From Phocoena phocoena (taxonomy: Eukaryota; Chordata; Mammalia; Artiodactyla; Phocoenidae): DNA of 64,000 nucleotides. Location of the stretch: contig NC_089235.1 in NCBI RefSeq assembly GCF_963924675.1, positions 55,267,520 through 55,331,519 of the forward strand, read 5' to 3'. A model generated the notes under the pieces. That model was not told the origin of the DNA. It was given only the letters and a program-made list of their open reading frames with translations, and searched no databases. Position numbers and translations under genes: made by a program. Shown piece after piece: positions 15,661 through 25,842 of the stretch (position 1 is the stretch's first letter; each line of letters starts with the position of its first letter).

Positions 15661-16136
15661 TATCATATTTGTTACTGTTTTCTATTTGTTGTCCTTGTTC
15701 CTATTTTTATCTTCCACTTTTTCTGCATTTTTGTGGTTTTAAGTGAACATTTTATATGATTCCATTTTCTCTTCTTTCTTAGCATATCAGCTATACTTTT
15801 TCTTTTTCTTTTTTTTTTTTTTTTACTTTTCCTTAGTGGTTGCCCTAGAATTTGCAATATACACTCACCACTAATCCAAGTCCACTTTGAAATAATATTA
15901 AACCACTTCACAGGTAATGTGAGTACCTTAAAATAACAAAATAATACTAGTTCCTCTCTCCTGTCTCTTGTGTCATTGCTATCATTCATTTCATTTATAT
16001 ATAAGCATACATAATCTTACACACACATATAAAATACATTGTTGGTATTATTATTTTGAATGAACTATTATTTTTTAGATCAATTAAGAGTAAGAAAAAT
16101 ATATATGTTTTAAATTTTACCTCAAATATTCCTTTT

Positions 16137-17147
16137 TTAGTTCTCTTCCTTTTTTAATGTAGATTGGAGTTTCTGACATATTTCATTTTCCTTCTCTCTA
16201 AAGAACTTTAAGACTTTTTTTCTTTTTTTTTTCTGAAGAACTTTTAATATTTCTTGCAAGACAGGTATACTGGCAACAAATCCCTTCAATTTTTGTTTGT
16301 CTGAGAACGTCTTTATTTCTCCTTCACGCTTGAAGGATAATTTTGCAGGGTACAAAATTCTATGTTGGTAGTTTTGATTTTTTTTTTTCTCTCAACACTA
16401 AATACTTCACTTCACTCTCTTCTTGCTTGCATGCTTTCTGAGGATATGTTGGATAGAATTCAAATCTTTATTCCTCTACAAAGTTTTTTTTTTTTCCTTA
16501 TTTTCTGTAGTTTGAAAATGATATGCCTAGGTATAGTCAAAAAACTATACCTGTTTTTTGTTCCAATTTTCCTGTTTGGTGTTCTCTGTGCTTCCTTGAT
16601 CTGTGGCTTGGTGTCTGACATTAATTTGGAAAATTCTCATTTATTATTATTTCAAATATTTATTCTTTTTTCTCTTTCTTCTCCTTTTGGTATTCCCATT
16701 AGACACATGTTTCTTCTTTTGTAGTTTGTCCCACAGGCCTGGGATATGCTGTTCTTTTTTCTTTTTTTTTAAATTTTTTATTTTAAGTCTTTGTTCTTTC
16801 TGCTTTTTAGCTTTAAAAGTTTCTAAGAAGATATTCCCAAGTGCAGTATTCTTTCCTCAGCTGTTCTCAGTTTACTAATAAGCCCATCAAAGTCAATCTT
16901 ATTTCTGTTGCAATAATTTTCATCCTGAGTATATCTTTTTGGTTTTCTCTTAGTTATTCTGTCTCTGTGATTTATTGCTCATTTGTTCTTGCATGCTGTT
17001 TACTTTATCCATTAGAGACCTTAGCATATTTACCTGAGTTATTTTAAATCTCTCAGTCCAATAATTCCAACATCCCTGCCATTTCTGCTTTGATGCTTGC
17101 TCTGTCTCTTCAGACTGTGTTTTTTGCTTTTTGATATGCCTTGCCAT
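16137..17147 (-). pseudogene. L1M ORF1 remnant
   Basis: The N-terminal piece MARHIKKQKTQSEETEQASK begins at 17147 and runs into a Gln/Asn-rich helical stretch (DKVNSMQEQMSNKSQ). A C-terminal piece at 16355-16137 reads YPAKLSFKREGEIKTFSDKQ, the RNA-binding end of an ORF1 protein. The middle is broken by frameshifts and T-tract growth. The start is chosen at the Met that opens the typical basic N-terminus. The span of about 1 kb fits an L1M ORF1. Confidence 0.8.
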
Positions 17148-17988
17148 TTTTTCTTGATAGATATAAACAGTGAAAAGAACTGCTATAAATCAGCCTATAA
17201 TAATGTGCTGATGTGTGAGGGAGGAGAAGCATTCTACAGTCCAATGATTAGGTCACAGTCTTTTACTGAGCCCTTGCCACTCTGTGAAATTTACAAGTGT
17301 TTCTCAGGTTTTTTTTTTTTTTTCTTTCCTGTCAGGTGGGAGAAAACAGCTAGAGTGGGCTGGAATTGGGCATTTCTCCTCCCCCCAAGTCAGTTAAGCT
17401 CTGATAATACTGTAATAGGTTAGGCTCTGGTTAACCAGTTTCTCCTGAGCACAGACCTTTTTAAGAAGAGCAGAGAGCTCTGCTGTATTTCGAAAGTTTC
17501 TTTTCCCCTTCTCTTGCTGGAAGCAGGAAGGGATTTTTCTCCTGTATATTGTGAGAACCTGGTTCAGCTCCTGGAGGTAAATCTCACAGAAATGTGGAGC
17601 TCTTCTCTGACTGAGCCCTCTTGAAGTTTTTCTGTCTCAGAATTGTTCACATTGGGCATGCAGCAATTCTTCGATTACATTTCAGCTTTTCCTGCCTTGG
17701 TACTAGTTCCTTGGAGGTTTCTGCTCATGAATCTTTGCTCCAGTAAGGTAAGCTGTGACTCCCTGTATTTGCCTGTCTTTCTGGCCTTGGGGGCAGCATT
17801 TGCTCTGTGTTTTTACCTCCCTTATGGATGATAGAATGGTTGCTTACTTTTCAATCTGATCTGCTTTTCACCTGTTTGGAGGGAACGGTGAATTCCAAGT
17901 TCCTTACATGTGGATTGGAACCTGGAAGTCCTTTGATATGCTTTATTCACTTTTGTAAATTATGTGTATTGTGTACTGTTAAACCTTC

Positions 17989-18046
17989 CTTGAATTAAAT
18001 GCCTGATTGCCTAGCTTACCTATCACATGCTTGCTATCCCTCCATC
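17989..18046 (+). repeat. Left arm of a perfect 58-bp inverted repeat (likely source copy)
   Basis: From 'cttgaattaaatgcc' to 'atccctccatc'. The exact reverse complement lies at 18671-18728, 624 bp away, with no mismatch over 58 bp. This arm sits just outside the 5' end of the L1M and has no direct repeats around it, so it is taken as the source and the right arm as the copy. Confidence 0.97.
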
Positions 18047-18670
18047 AATGCAATATTAGGTCCAGTGTTTGGGATTTTTCAAATCAAATAACAGCATTAC
18101 CCAGTCGGCCTTTTTCATTACTGACTGAGTACCGGCTGACCGGTAAAACTCTATTGCTAGCTGAAATAGTGCACACTGTACAGCAGGTTTATGAACATTT
18201 TTGCTAATTTGAGGATTATAAAAGGAAATTATGGACTTTATTTTTATTGCCATGGTCATACTACAGCATTTTATCAAGTAGGAACACATGAGTATGAAAA
18301 TAAACCTAGTTTAAAATAACAAATTAAGCTAAATTAACCATGAAATATAAACCATACAGAAATTAAAAACTCTTTCAACTGATTACTTAATTTAAGGCTC
18401 ATTGAATATTGTTTTCTTCTCTGTGAAGATTAATTTTATTGGCCATATCAACAACATGTTTCTAGTCTACTCAGATTTACAATGTCCTAGGCATTTGGTA
18501 TGGTCAATTTACTTACCTAGTTTTAATTAGGTAATTTAGTACAATCAATACTAAAATGGTAGTGACAGAGCATTTTAACAAACAAAATTTCAAAACAAAT
18601 TTTATTCTTGAAAATTCACCAAATACTCATCAAAAATCATGTGAAAGTTTTTTCACTTGTACAAGCAGAA

Positions 18671-18728
18671 GATGGAGGGATAGCAAGCATGTGATAGGTA
18701 AGCTAGGCAATCAGGCATTTAATTCAAG
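18671..18728 (-). repeat. Right arm of the 58-bp inverted repeat (likely templated insertion)
   Basis: Exact reverse complement of 17989-18046. It is bounded by an 11-bp direct repeat, 'caagcagaaga', at 18662-18672 and 18725-18735, which overlaps the arm by 2 and 4 bases. Removing one repeat and the inserted bases restores a plain sequence running straight into a hairpin at 18736-18760. This is the layout expected of an inserted copy, not of a transposon end. Confidence 0.95.
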
Positions 18729-18735
18729 CAGAAGA

Positions 18736-18760
18736 GACTCTTCAACTTAATTGAAGAGTC
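18736..18760. repeat. Short perfect hairpin at the insertion edge
   Basis: Arms 'gactcttcaa' and 'ttgaagagtc' (10 bp, perfect) with the loop 'cttaa'. It begins at the base directly after the second 11-bp direct repeat. Confidence 0.9.
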
Positions 18761-18944
18761 AAGTGTTTTTCTAGTATACTCATTAAGTGATGACAGCAAT
18801 CAGGTGAATTGAGGTCAAACTAATTTTTCTTTGGTGTTAATGATGTAATCTGCCTTCACCTGACTTACTGCCTTACTGTTGCTAACTTTACCATGTTTGT
18901 ATGTATGTAAAAAAAAAAATGTAAGGACAAATACAGACGGAGAA

Positions 18945-19585
18945 TAATAAGCTTAATTCTCCTTGTTGAAAATAAGGGAGACATCCTCTTTCTCCTAGAG
19001 CCTTTACATTAGGAGACTTGTAATTGTTAATTTTCTCATCTCCTTGAAATGTATGAAGCCCTTTAAAAGCTAATTTTGCCTTTTGCCAACTTTAAGACCC
19101 AGAAATGCCTTTCTCAAGGACCTGTAAATCATCTCTCTGAGATAGAGAGCACCCCTATTTCCAAATTTCTCTGGTAGGAGAGGAGCCTAACAAGTGGATG
19201 TCAAGTTGTAGAACTACCTCTTGTCATAAATATATGAAGAGTTTATTTTTTCCTTAGTGTAAAACCAAATAATTGACACAAATAGTCACCCCAATTGCCA
19301 AGTAAATTTAGAGTAAGTTGTTGTGACAAATGGTGCTGTCAAGTTCTCTTACTTGAGGACTAGTTATTGTTTAGCTTGAGAATGTGTATGTAATGGGTTG
19401 TAACTTCTTGGCTAAATAAAAGGGTGAAATTTCTTTCTTCAGAAATCCCTTAGCAGATTATCTGTGATGCACATCACAATCTGCTTCAATGCTTATTCAA
19501 TAATAAAACTGTTTCATTCTCTTTTATGTTTGTAGGAGAGGTTTTCTGAGATGAGATGATATTTTATTTTTAATTATATTGTATT
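18945..19585 (+). mobile_element. LTR-like repeat, copy A (probably endogenous retroviral, ERVL-like)
   Basis: Similar along its whole length to the reverse complement of 49770-50405. Shared landmarks in order: 'ttgttgaaaataa', 'ttgtaattgttaa', 'aagacccagaaatg', 'cttgtcataaa', 'ggattagttattgtt'-like, 'tgtatgtaa', 'aaaagggtg' and a final 'aataaaa' followed by 'tgttt'. Polyadenylation-like AATAAA sites at 19415 and 19502 near the downstream end fit an LTR. No internal retroviral part is seen next to it. The family is not assigned and the ends are approximate. Confidence 0.7.
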
Positions 19586-21737
19586 TCCCAACAAATAAGA
19601 CTATACATTATTTTTAGCATTTGAAATCAAAAAGAAATTGGAGTATAACTAGCAGAGAGCCCTTAAGTCAGCCAATGAAATAAGATAACGTTTTAAAAAA
19701 CAATGTTACTATTAATTTTAACATGTCAAGACATATGCAGCTACTTATTTCATGTTTTGAAGTATCAGAACTTCAAAGAATCAAAACCCATAGAAATATA
19801 AATTTTTGAAAATAGTTTCAAACAGCCTGTGATAACTTTTAGATTTTATATTATTTTCCCAAAATGCTAAATTGCATTGATTTTTGGAAAATAGTTCTTG
19901 ATCTTGAACTCATAATTTGAGTGCTTTATAGTTTGATTTTTTTATGATACAAAGCTTACATTTTTCCAAATATACTACTTTTCTGTAGATGGGGAGATGT
20001 AGACATTCTGCCATGTTTCTAGATTAGTATTTGATTCTCATACACTAACTCTAATTATCATTCACTAACACTGAAAAAGAAAAACTTGACTATACATTGT
20101 AGTTACAGATATTGCAGAACTAAAAAAATCGGTGGACATTTCTTTTTTGTATATTCGTGAGTAGAATGTTATATTTCTATGACTCAGCTTCCTTACTTGT
20201 GAAATGAAATAATAAGGCTATATACCTCATAATTTCATTTAAACATTAAATGAGATAATAAGGCTTGTGGCTAATATCTGGACATGTAAACATTGAAATG
20301 TCAAGTGGTTTGGTAGTTACAGGTGCAAGTAGTGGGAAATCTAAATTAAATAACCATGGCCTAAATATAACCTCAGAGTATGATATGCTGCATATGTAGA
20401 TGCATGAAGAGACAATTACAATATACCTTATTAAGTAAAATATACAGATTAGTAACTGAAGATATAGAGAAAGTCTCCTACCAAATTAGAAGAGTCAAAA
20501 GAAGCTTTTAGATAGAGGTAACACCTTTGAGTCTTAGAAGATGAATAAGAAGCCCAATAAGAAGGTCTGAGGACATAAGTAAAAAGTTGTCAGCATGAAG
20601 AAAGAAAAGTAAGAAATTAATTCATTGGGAACTGTAAATGATGCTGCAGAAGTACTTCCCTAATTGTACACCTAATGACAGCCAGCCTGAGCTCTAGCTG
20701 CAAATTTAATTAACTACCCCCATCATCCCCCCATTTTCTTGTGTGCTGACTGACCGCATTATAGGAACAAAAGAAGAGGGATAAGTAAGGAATCATATTC
20801 TATTTCAGAATCATGTCTGTTTATTTGGAGGGCACAACTACAGAAATATGATTATTGTCCACTAGACTATTTTATCTGTCTACATACATGGAGTTGTCTC
20901 AGACAACTTCTTGAAATTGGAAAGTGGGGGAGTCACCAACTTTGTGTATGGAAACAAACTCTCTATGTATGTGCCCTCTGACTCTCTGTATTCATCTGAC
21001 CCCAAGAAATTAGTTTAATTTCAGCCCTGATACCAGGCCCCTCAACTGATATAAATCATTAAATCAACACTAACCTCTCAATCTCCAACTCCAGTTTATT
21101 GCAACAAAAATGATAGCTGGGAGAGAAGGTGATGACAATGTAATACCTGGTTTCAGATGGCAAGGCTGATGTGAGAATATTGTGACAGTATGAACACTGT
21201 ATTTACTTAATGTGGCAGAAAACAAAGTATTGAAAAAGAACCAGAGTTGTTTGCTGTGTTTGTGTTGAAAGAAATACAATTTTGAAATAAGGGCTAAGTG
21301 GTGTACTTCAGTAGTGGAGCAAAATATATTAGTATTAGTTTAAATCAGAAATTCAGAATGGATTTTTTAAAAAGAACTCCAGATTTCAAAGTGTTGTGTA
21401 CTGAAGTGGTCCTTCAGCTACTCTGTGGACCATAGCAGAATAGCAAAGGAAGAGCAGTGTAAAAGAGTTAAACCATGGAGCTGGACAGGTAAGAGGTATG
21501 AGTCATAACAAATGAAAGGAAATAATTATAAATTATCAAAAAAAATTAGCCAAACCATTAGCCATAAATTCAAGAAAAAATGTAGTAGAGGGAAGTATGT
21601 AATAGAAAGTGTGTAATATGTCTCTAATATAGCAAAATACCACCCTGGGAAAGGGCATTGGGAGTGATGAGTAATGTCTATGTTTGAAGATTTACTAAAG
21701 AGATCCTCAGAAGTCTGACATAAAGAGTAGAAGAAGA
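19586..21737. other. Unique AT-rich stretch
   Basis: Holds an antisense MIR (20155-20320). The rest has only short chance frames. Nothing else is recognised. Confidence 0.55.
20155..20320 (-). repeat. MIR SINE, antisense
   Basis: The plus strand reads the complement of a MIR core: 'cagcttccttacttgtgaaa', then 'taaatgagataataaggc', close to the well-known 'tcctcatctgtaaaatg' and 'taaatgagataat' words in the right order and spacing. Confidence 0.75.
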
Positions 21738-21945
21738 GGGCTTTCCTGGTGGCACAGGGGTTGAGTCCACCTGCCCATGCAGGGGACGCGGGTTCGTGCC
21801 CCGGTCCGGGAAGATCCCACGTGTCATAGAGCAGCTGGGCCCCTGAGCCATGGCCGCTGAGCCTGCACGTCCAGAGCCTGTGCTCTGCAATGGGAGAGGC
21901 CACAACAGTGAGAGGCCTGTGTACTGCAAAAAAAAAAAAAAAAAA
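21738..21945 (+). mobile_element. CHR-type tRNA-derived SINE, short form, with target duplication
   Basis: Starts 'gggctttcctggtggcac', has a B-box-like 'gggttcgtgccccggtcc', and ends in 'actgc' plus a poly-A run. A 16-bp perfect target duplication ('aaagagtagaagaaga') flanks it at 21722-21737 and 21946-21961. The perfect duplication suggests a fairly young insertion. The tRNA-like head is part of the SINE and not a tRNA gene. Confidence 0.96.
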
Positions 21946-22479
21946 AAAGAGTAGAAGAAGAAAACCAGGAAAAAGAAGAAATGGTTTTATGGCTGTACAG
22001 GAAAAACAAAAGGGTACAAGAGATGTCACACATTCATTCATTTATTTAATAAATAATTTTGGTACTCTTGATAATATAATTCTATACTGGTAGTAGATCC
22101 AAGAAAAAGTGGTGGAGTATGACTAAAACTGGATTAGAATAAGGCGCAACACTGCTAAATAAAACTGCATTATTTATGACATTCTTTAAGCACTTAAGGA
22201 AACAATGGAAAGACTGAGACTAAAAATATGTAAATGCCATTGGAGAAATCATTTTATATATAGGATTGTATTCCTGTCTCATTAATAATATATCTCAATG
22301 TTGAAACAAATGGAAATAGTTTTCTTTGAAAACATGATACTCAAATTCATTCTACAGAGAAATCTCAAATTTTAGAGATTCTTTAATTTTTTTATTCTTA
22401 ATAAACATATTAAAGGTGTCACTGGTGATTTCAAAAGAGAAAATTGAAGGTATAAATAGATTTCTTTTGAAATAGCACT

Positions 22480-22740
22480 TGACACATTTTTTCAATACCA
22501 TATTAACATTTTCAGACCTATTGCAGAGTGAAAAAATTTAAACCCATGTAACAGCACCCAGATTTTATAATTAACATTTTGCTATGCTTGCTTTATCCAT
22601 AACTATCCACCTATTTTTCCCTCTATCCATCCATCAATTCATCTTAGTTCTTATTCATTTCAGAATAAGTTAGACATTAGTACATGCCCCCTTCACCAAA
22701 TACCTGCATCATGCATATTATTAAACTAGAACTATTGAAA
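22480..22740 (-). repeat. Possible L1M 3'UTR fragment
   Basis: The plus strand carries 'cccatgtaacagcaccca' and 'aacattttgctatgcttgct', wording typical of an antisense L1M tail. The fragment is short and diverged. Confidence 0.45.
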
Positions 22741-22876
22741 ACTTTTTTGAAAGTAGAAGCAAACTGTTATAAGGAATTAGCCCTTTTTCCAGTAACTTCT
22801 TATTTTAATAGATTTAGGCATTTATTCTGTGTTTTTCTGTGTGCCCACCATGGACCATGAACTCTTCTAGGTCAGA

Positions 22877-23386
22877 GGATATCCTTCCATCTGTTTGTGT
22901 TGTCTTCAATCTTTTCATCACTGTCTTATTGTTTCCCAAGTAAGGGTCTTCTGCTTCCTTAGTTAGATTTATTCCTAGGTATTCTTTTTCGTGTGATGGT
23001 AAATGGGATTGTTTCTTTAATTTCTCTTTCTGATAATTTGTTAGTGTATAGACCTACGAAAGATTTCTGTATATTAATTTTGTATCCTGGAACTTTACCA
23101 GATTCATTGATGAGCTCTAGCAGTTTTTTGGTGGCATCTTTAGGATTTTCTATGAGTAGTATCATTTTCATCACTGAATGTGAAGTTATCTGTGGGCTTT
23201 TATAGGGCCTTTATTATGTTGAACCACAACCCATCTCATTGTGGTTCCTTTTTTATATTTTTAGTTGTAGAAGGTCTTTTCTTGTAGGTTCCAGTTTTTC
23301 TCGTCAATAGGTTCTCTGTAAATATTTGTAATTTTGGTGTGCCCATGAGTAAATGTGAGCTCGGGGTCTTCCTGCTTTACCATCTT
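22877..23386 (-). mobile_element. L1 with a collapsed middle (RT region joined to 5'UTR)
   Basis: On the minus strand the 5' end reads 'aagatggtaaagcaggaaga' (23386 down), a typical L1 5'UTR start that runs to about 23225. It joins directly to a short ORF2 piece ('ggcctttattatgttgaa' near 23210 in plus) and then to the region after the RT palm motif ([20 protein letters not shown], 23170-23110) down to about 22877. ORF1, the endonuclease and most of the RT are missing. The 3' end is also lost. Confidence 0.78.
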
Positions 23387-24188
23387 AGGAAATAAAAAGA
23401 GGTACTCTTTTTGTGTAAAGATAACTCAATGAAAAAACAAAATTTCCATGATTTTATACACAATCTTAAGCTTTGTTTAAATATGTTCATGTTGTGGTGT
23501 GTTTGTATGATAAAAATCTATAGCACAACCATTCCAATTTTGGAGTTTTTCTTTTTTGCCTATTAAAGGAGGCAATTTATATTGCTTCATAGTTGGTGTG
23601 ATTTATTATGAGGAAAAATGAAGTTCACACAAGAGAAAATCTAAAGACTATAAAAATACATGATATAGATCTTCATGTAGGTGCTTTAAACATAGCGATT
23701 TCACTGAAATGTTTTTAAAATCATTTGATTTTGAACACTATTTTATGATCAGTCTATTGAAGGAAGTATATAGACTCTATGAAGGGAAAATTTTAATAAA
23801 TACAACACCCTCAAGATTAATATCCCATGTTATATGAGTCCTAAAACTAATTGTTGCCCTCATAGAGTAATTTATACTGTAATATAACAGCAAACCTTAA
23901 ATTGAAATTGCTGAAGAGACGTATTTTTATACCATGATAGTGATATATCAACAGACATGTTTCCAAAAATTAATATGGCTATGCTATGGGGAATAGAGTA
24001 GAAAAAGCAAATGCTTGAAAGCAAGGACATAATTCTACAAGTGATAGTTCAAGCATAAAAACATAACTCTGCCCTAGGGCATGATCATAAGAATAGGTAA
24101 AAGGAATAAATGTGAATGATATTAGAAGGAATAAAAGATGAGTCCAGACTTAGTGAAATTAAATATAGAGAACAAGAAAGGAGAGGTA

Positions 24189-24403
24189 GGGGCTTCCCAG
24201 GTGGCGCAGTGGTTGAGAGTCTGCCTGCCGATTCAGGGGACATGGGTTCGTGCTCCGGTCCAGGAGGATCCCACATGCCGCGGAGAGGCTGGGCCCGTGA
24301 GCCATGGCCGCTGAGCCTGCACGTCTGCAGCCTGTGCTCTGCAACAGGAGAGGCCACAACAGTTAGAGGCCTGCATACCGCAAAAATAAAATAAAATAAA
24401 ATA
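24189..24403 (+). mobile_element. CHR-type tRNA-derived SINE, short form, with target duplication
   Basis: Starts 'ggggcttcccaggtggcg', keeps 'cagtggttgagagtctgcct' and a B-box-like 'gggttcgtgctccggtcc', and ends in an (AAAAT)n tail. The flanks 'aaaggagaggta' (24177-24188) and 'aaaggacaggta' (24404-24415) form a 12-bp duplication with one difference. Confidence 0.95.
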
Positions 24404-24889
24404 AAAGGACAGGTAAGCCAGTGGTTTTTCTTGTTCAGGCCAAAAGGTATAGAAAAATAAAGATACTACTTGCAGAAATAAAGCTGATTAAGTGAGGAGA
24501 TATTGAAAATATCTCAAACGTGAGTTCAGTATATTTATTGTGGAATTTCCAGTATCAGTCACACTTTAGAACCCCAATCTTCTTTACACAAAAATTTTAT
24601 TGGTTCTATTTTTTAGGAATAACTATTTCCTTATTTTAATTTTGTTGAATTTGAAATTTAATGTCTGGATAAACATATCCAAACCATAGAGATGTAAGGA
24701 GAGATGTCAAGGAAAACTTATGGAAATGATAATTAAAACCAAGAGGAAAATGGAATAAAATTCTCTACCATATAAGCCTTCATAAAAAGACTAATTCTGC
24801 ATCCCACCACAAAAGTCAGACTTAGTTAGCATCTTATTCCCACCCTCACAAAAGGAGAGAATGAGATGAGAATTTTGAATGTAGGCTAT

Positions 24890-25240
24890 TCTATCCACTT
24901 CCTACACTCTTCTCTTTCTGGAACCCTGATTATTTTAATATTTTTACATTTGATTAAATCCCACAGATCACGTAGGCTTTCTTTTCTCCTTTTCATTCTT
25001 TTTTCTTTGTTCTTCCCTGATTGAGTTATCTCAAAGTTCCTCTTCTCTAGATTATTTATTCTGTCTTCCACTTTTCTGCTTTACTGCTGATGATGATCTC
25101 TGTTGCATTTTTTATTTCTTTTATTGAATTCCTCAGTGCTAGAATTTGTTTGGTTCTTTATTTATGATTTTTCTCTTTGTTAACTTTGTCATTTTATTCA
25201 TATATTTTTCCTGATTTATTGAATTTTCTGTGTTTTCTTA
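24890..25240 (-). pseudogene. Old L1 ORF1 fragment
   Basis: The minus strand at 25071-24886 reads EDRINNLEKRNFEITQSGKN and then RRKESLRDLWDLIKCKNIKI and VPEREE, the end of the coiled coil and start of the central domain of an L1M ORF1. Further coiled-coil sequence continues to about 25240 but is broken. No other L1 part is next to it, so this is an isolated fragment. Confidence 0.72.
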
Positions 25241-25702
25241 TTTTAAATGGTTTTCATCTCCATTAATTATCAGTTTACTCTTTTCACTCAATATTAATTT
25301 TTAGTATTTATTACCGTTGGATAAATTTATTTATGTTTATCATTTTGATGGCTACATTTTAGTTTTATGCATTAATAAATTAAGTATATTTACTCTGTCA
25401 GTGAGAAACAGCTTACTTCCATACTTCTCTGTTACAAACTCTGCTGTATCTAACGTGCTTTTTCATGCTTTATGGGGCATGATATATTCAAATATAATAG
25501 ATATTTCCAAGTTGCTGTCCATGGTGTCTGTGCCTATATTCACACATATCCTGTGCTTTACTGGTCACAATAAATGGGTCACTGAAATAATCATGGATAG
25601 ATTCTTTTGATATCATAGGAATATGACTCTTCAGAATTTCATTGATACATTAAATACAGTTGGAACCAAAAATCCCCAAAGTATATTACCTAAGTTGAAA
25701 TA

Positions 25703-25842
25703 TTGAACCTAAAACTCTTTAGGTGGGGAAAAGAATTATAAAATGCAAGAAAGTTTTGAAAGAAAGAAAAATTTGAACCTAAAATTCTTTAGGGGGGGGA
25801 AGAATTAAAAAATTCAAGAAAGTTTTGAAACAAGGAAAAAAT
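25703..25842 (+). repeat. Tandem duplication, 70-bp unit, two copies
   Basis: 'ttgaacctaaaa' recurs at 25703 and 25773, followed by the same order of blocks: 'ctttagg', 'gaatta', 'caagaaagttttgaaa'. The copies differ at several bases, so the duplication is not recent. Confidence 0.9.

Larger units (their letters stand above)
13202..17965 (-). mobile_element. Old L1 (L1M-type), main part, right of the nested insertion
   Basis: Continues the L1M of 6608-7112 without loss of order: remaining 3'UTR/ORF2 end (13202 on), ORF2 (to about 15660), a long inter-ORF spacer of about 470 bp, ORF1 (17147 to about 16137) and a 5' region to about 17965. The long spacer and high divergence fit an L1M rather than a young L1. 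A gap in ORF2 order near 14365 shows an internal deletion of more than 1 kb. An 89-bp pure pyrimidine run (14068-14156) has grown inside it. Confidence 0.88.

Noticed and set aside
17989..18728. Terminal inverted repeats of a DNA transposon or a hairpin RNA gene
   Set aside because: Only the right arm has flanking direct repeats, no duplication surrounds the pair, and the interior has no transposase. A templated insertion explains all the details better.
21738..21830. Possible tRNA gene (A and B box)
   Set aside because: It is the tRNA-derived head of a SINE, with no intact cloverleaf needed and copies elsewhere in the window.
21526..22041. Minus-strand frame of 171 codons
   Set aside because: Most of it is the complement of the CHR SINE at 21738-21945 and its poly-A tail.
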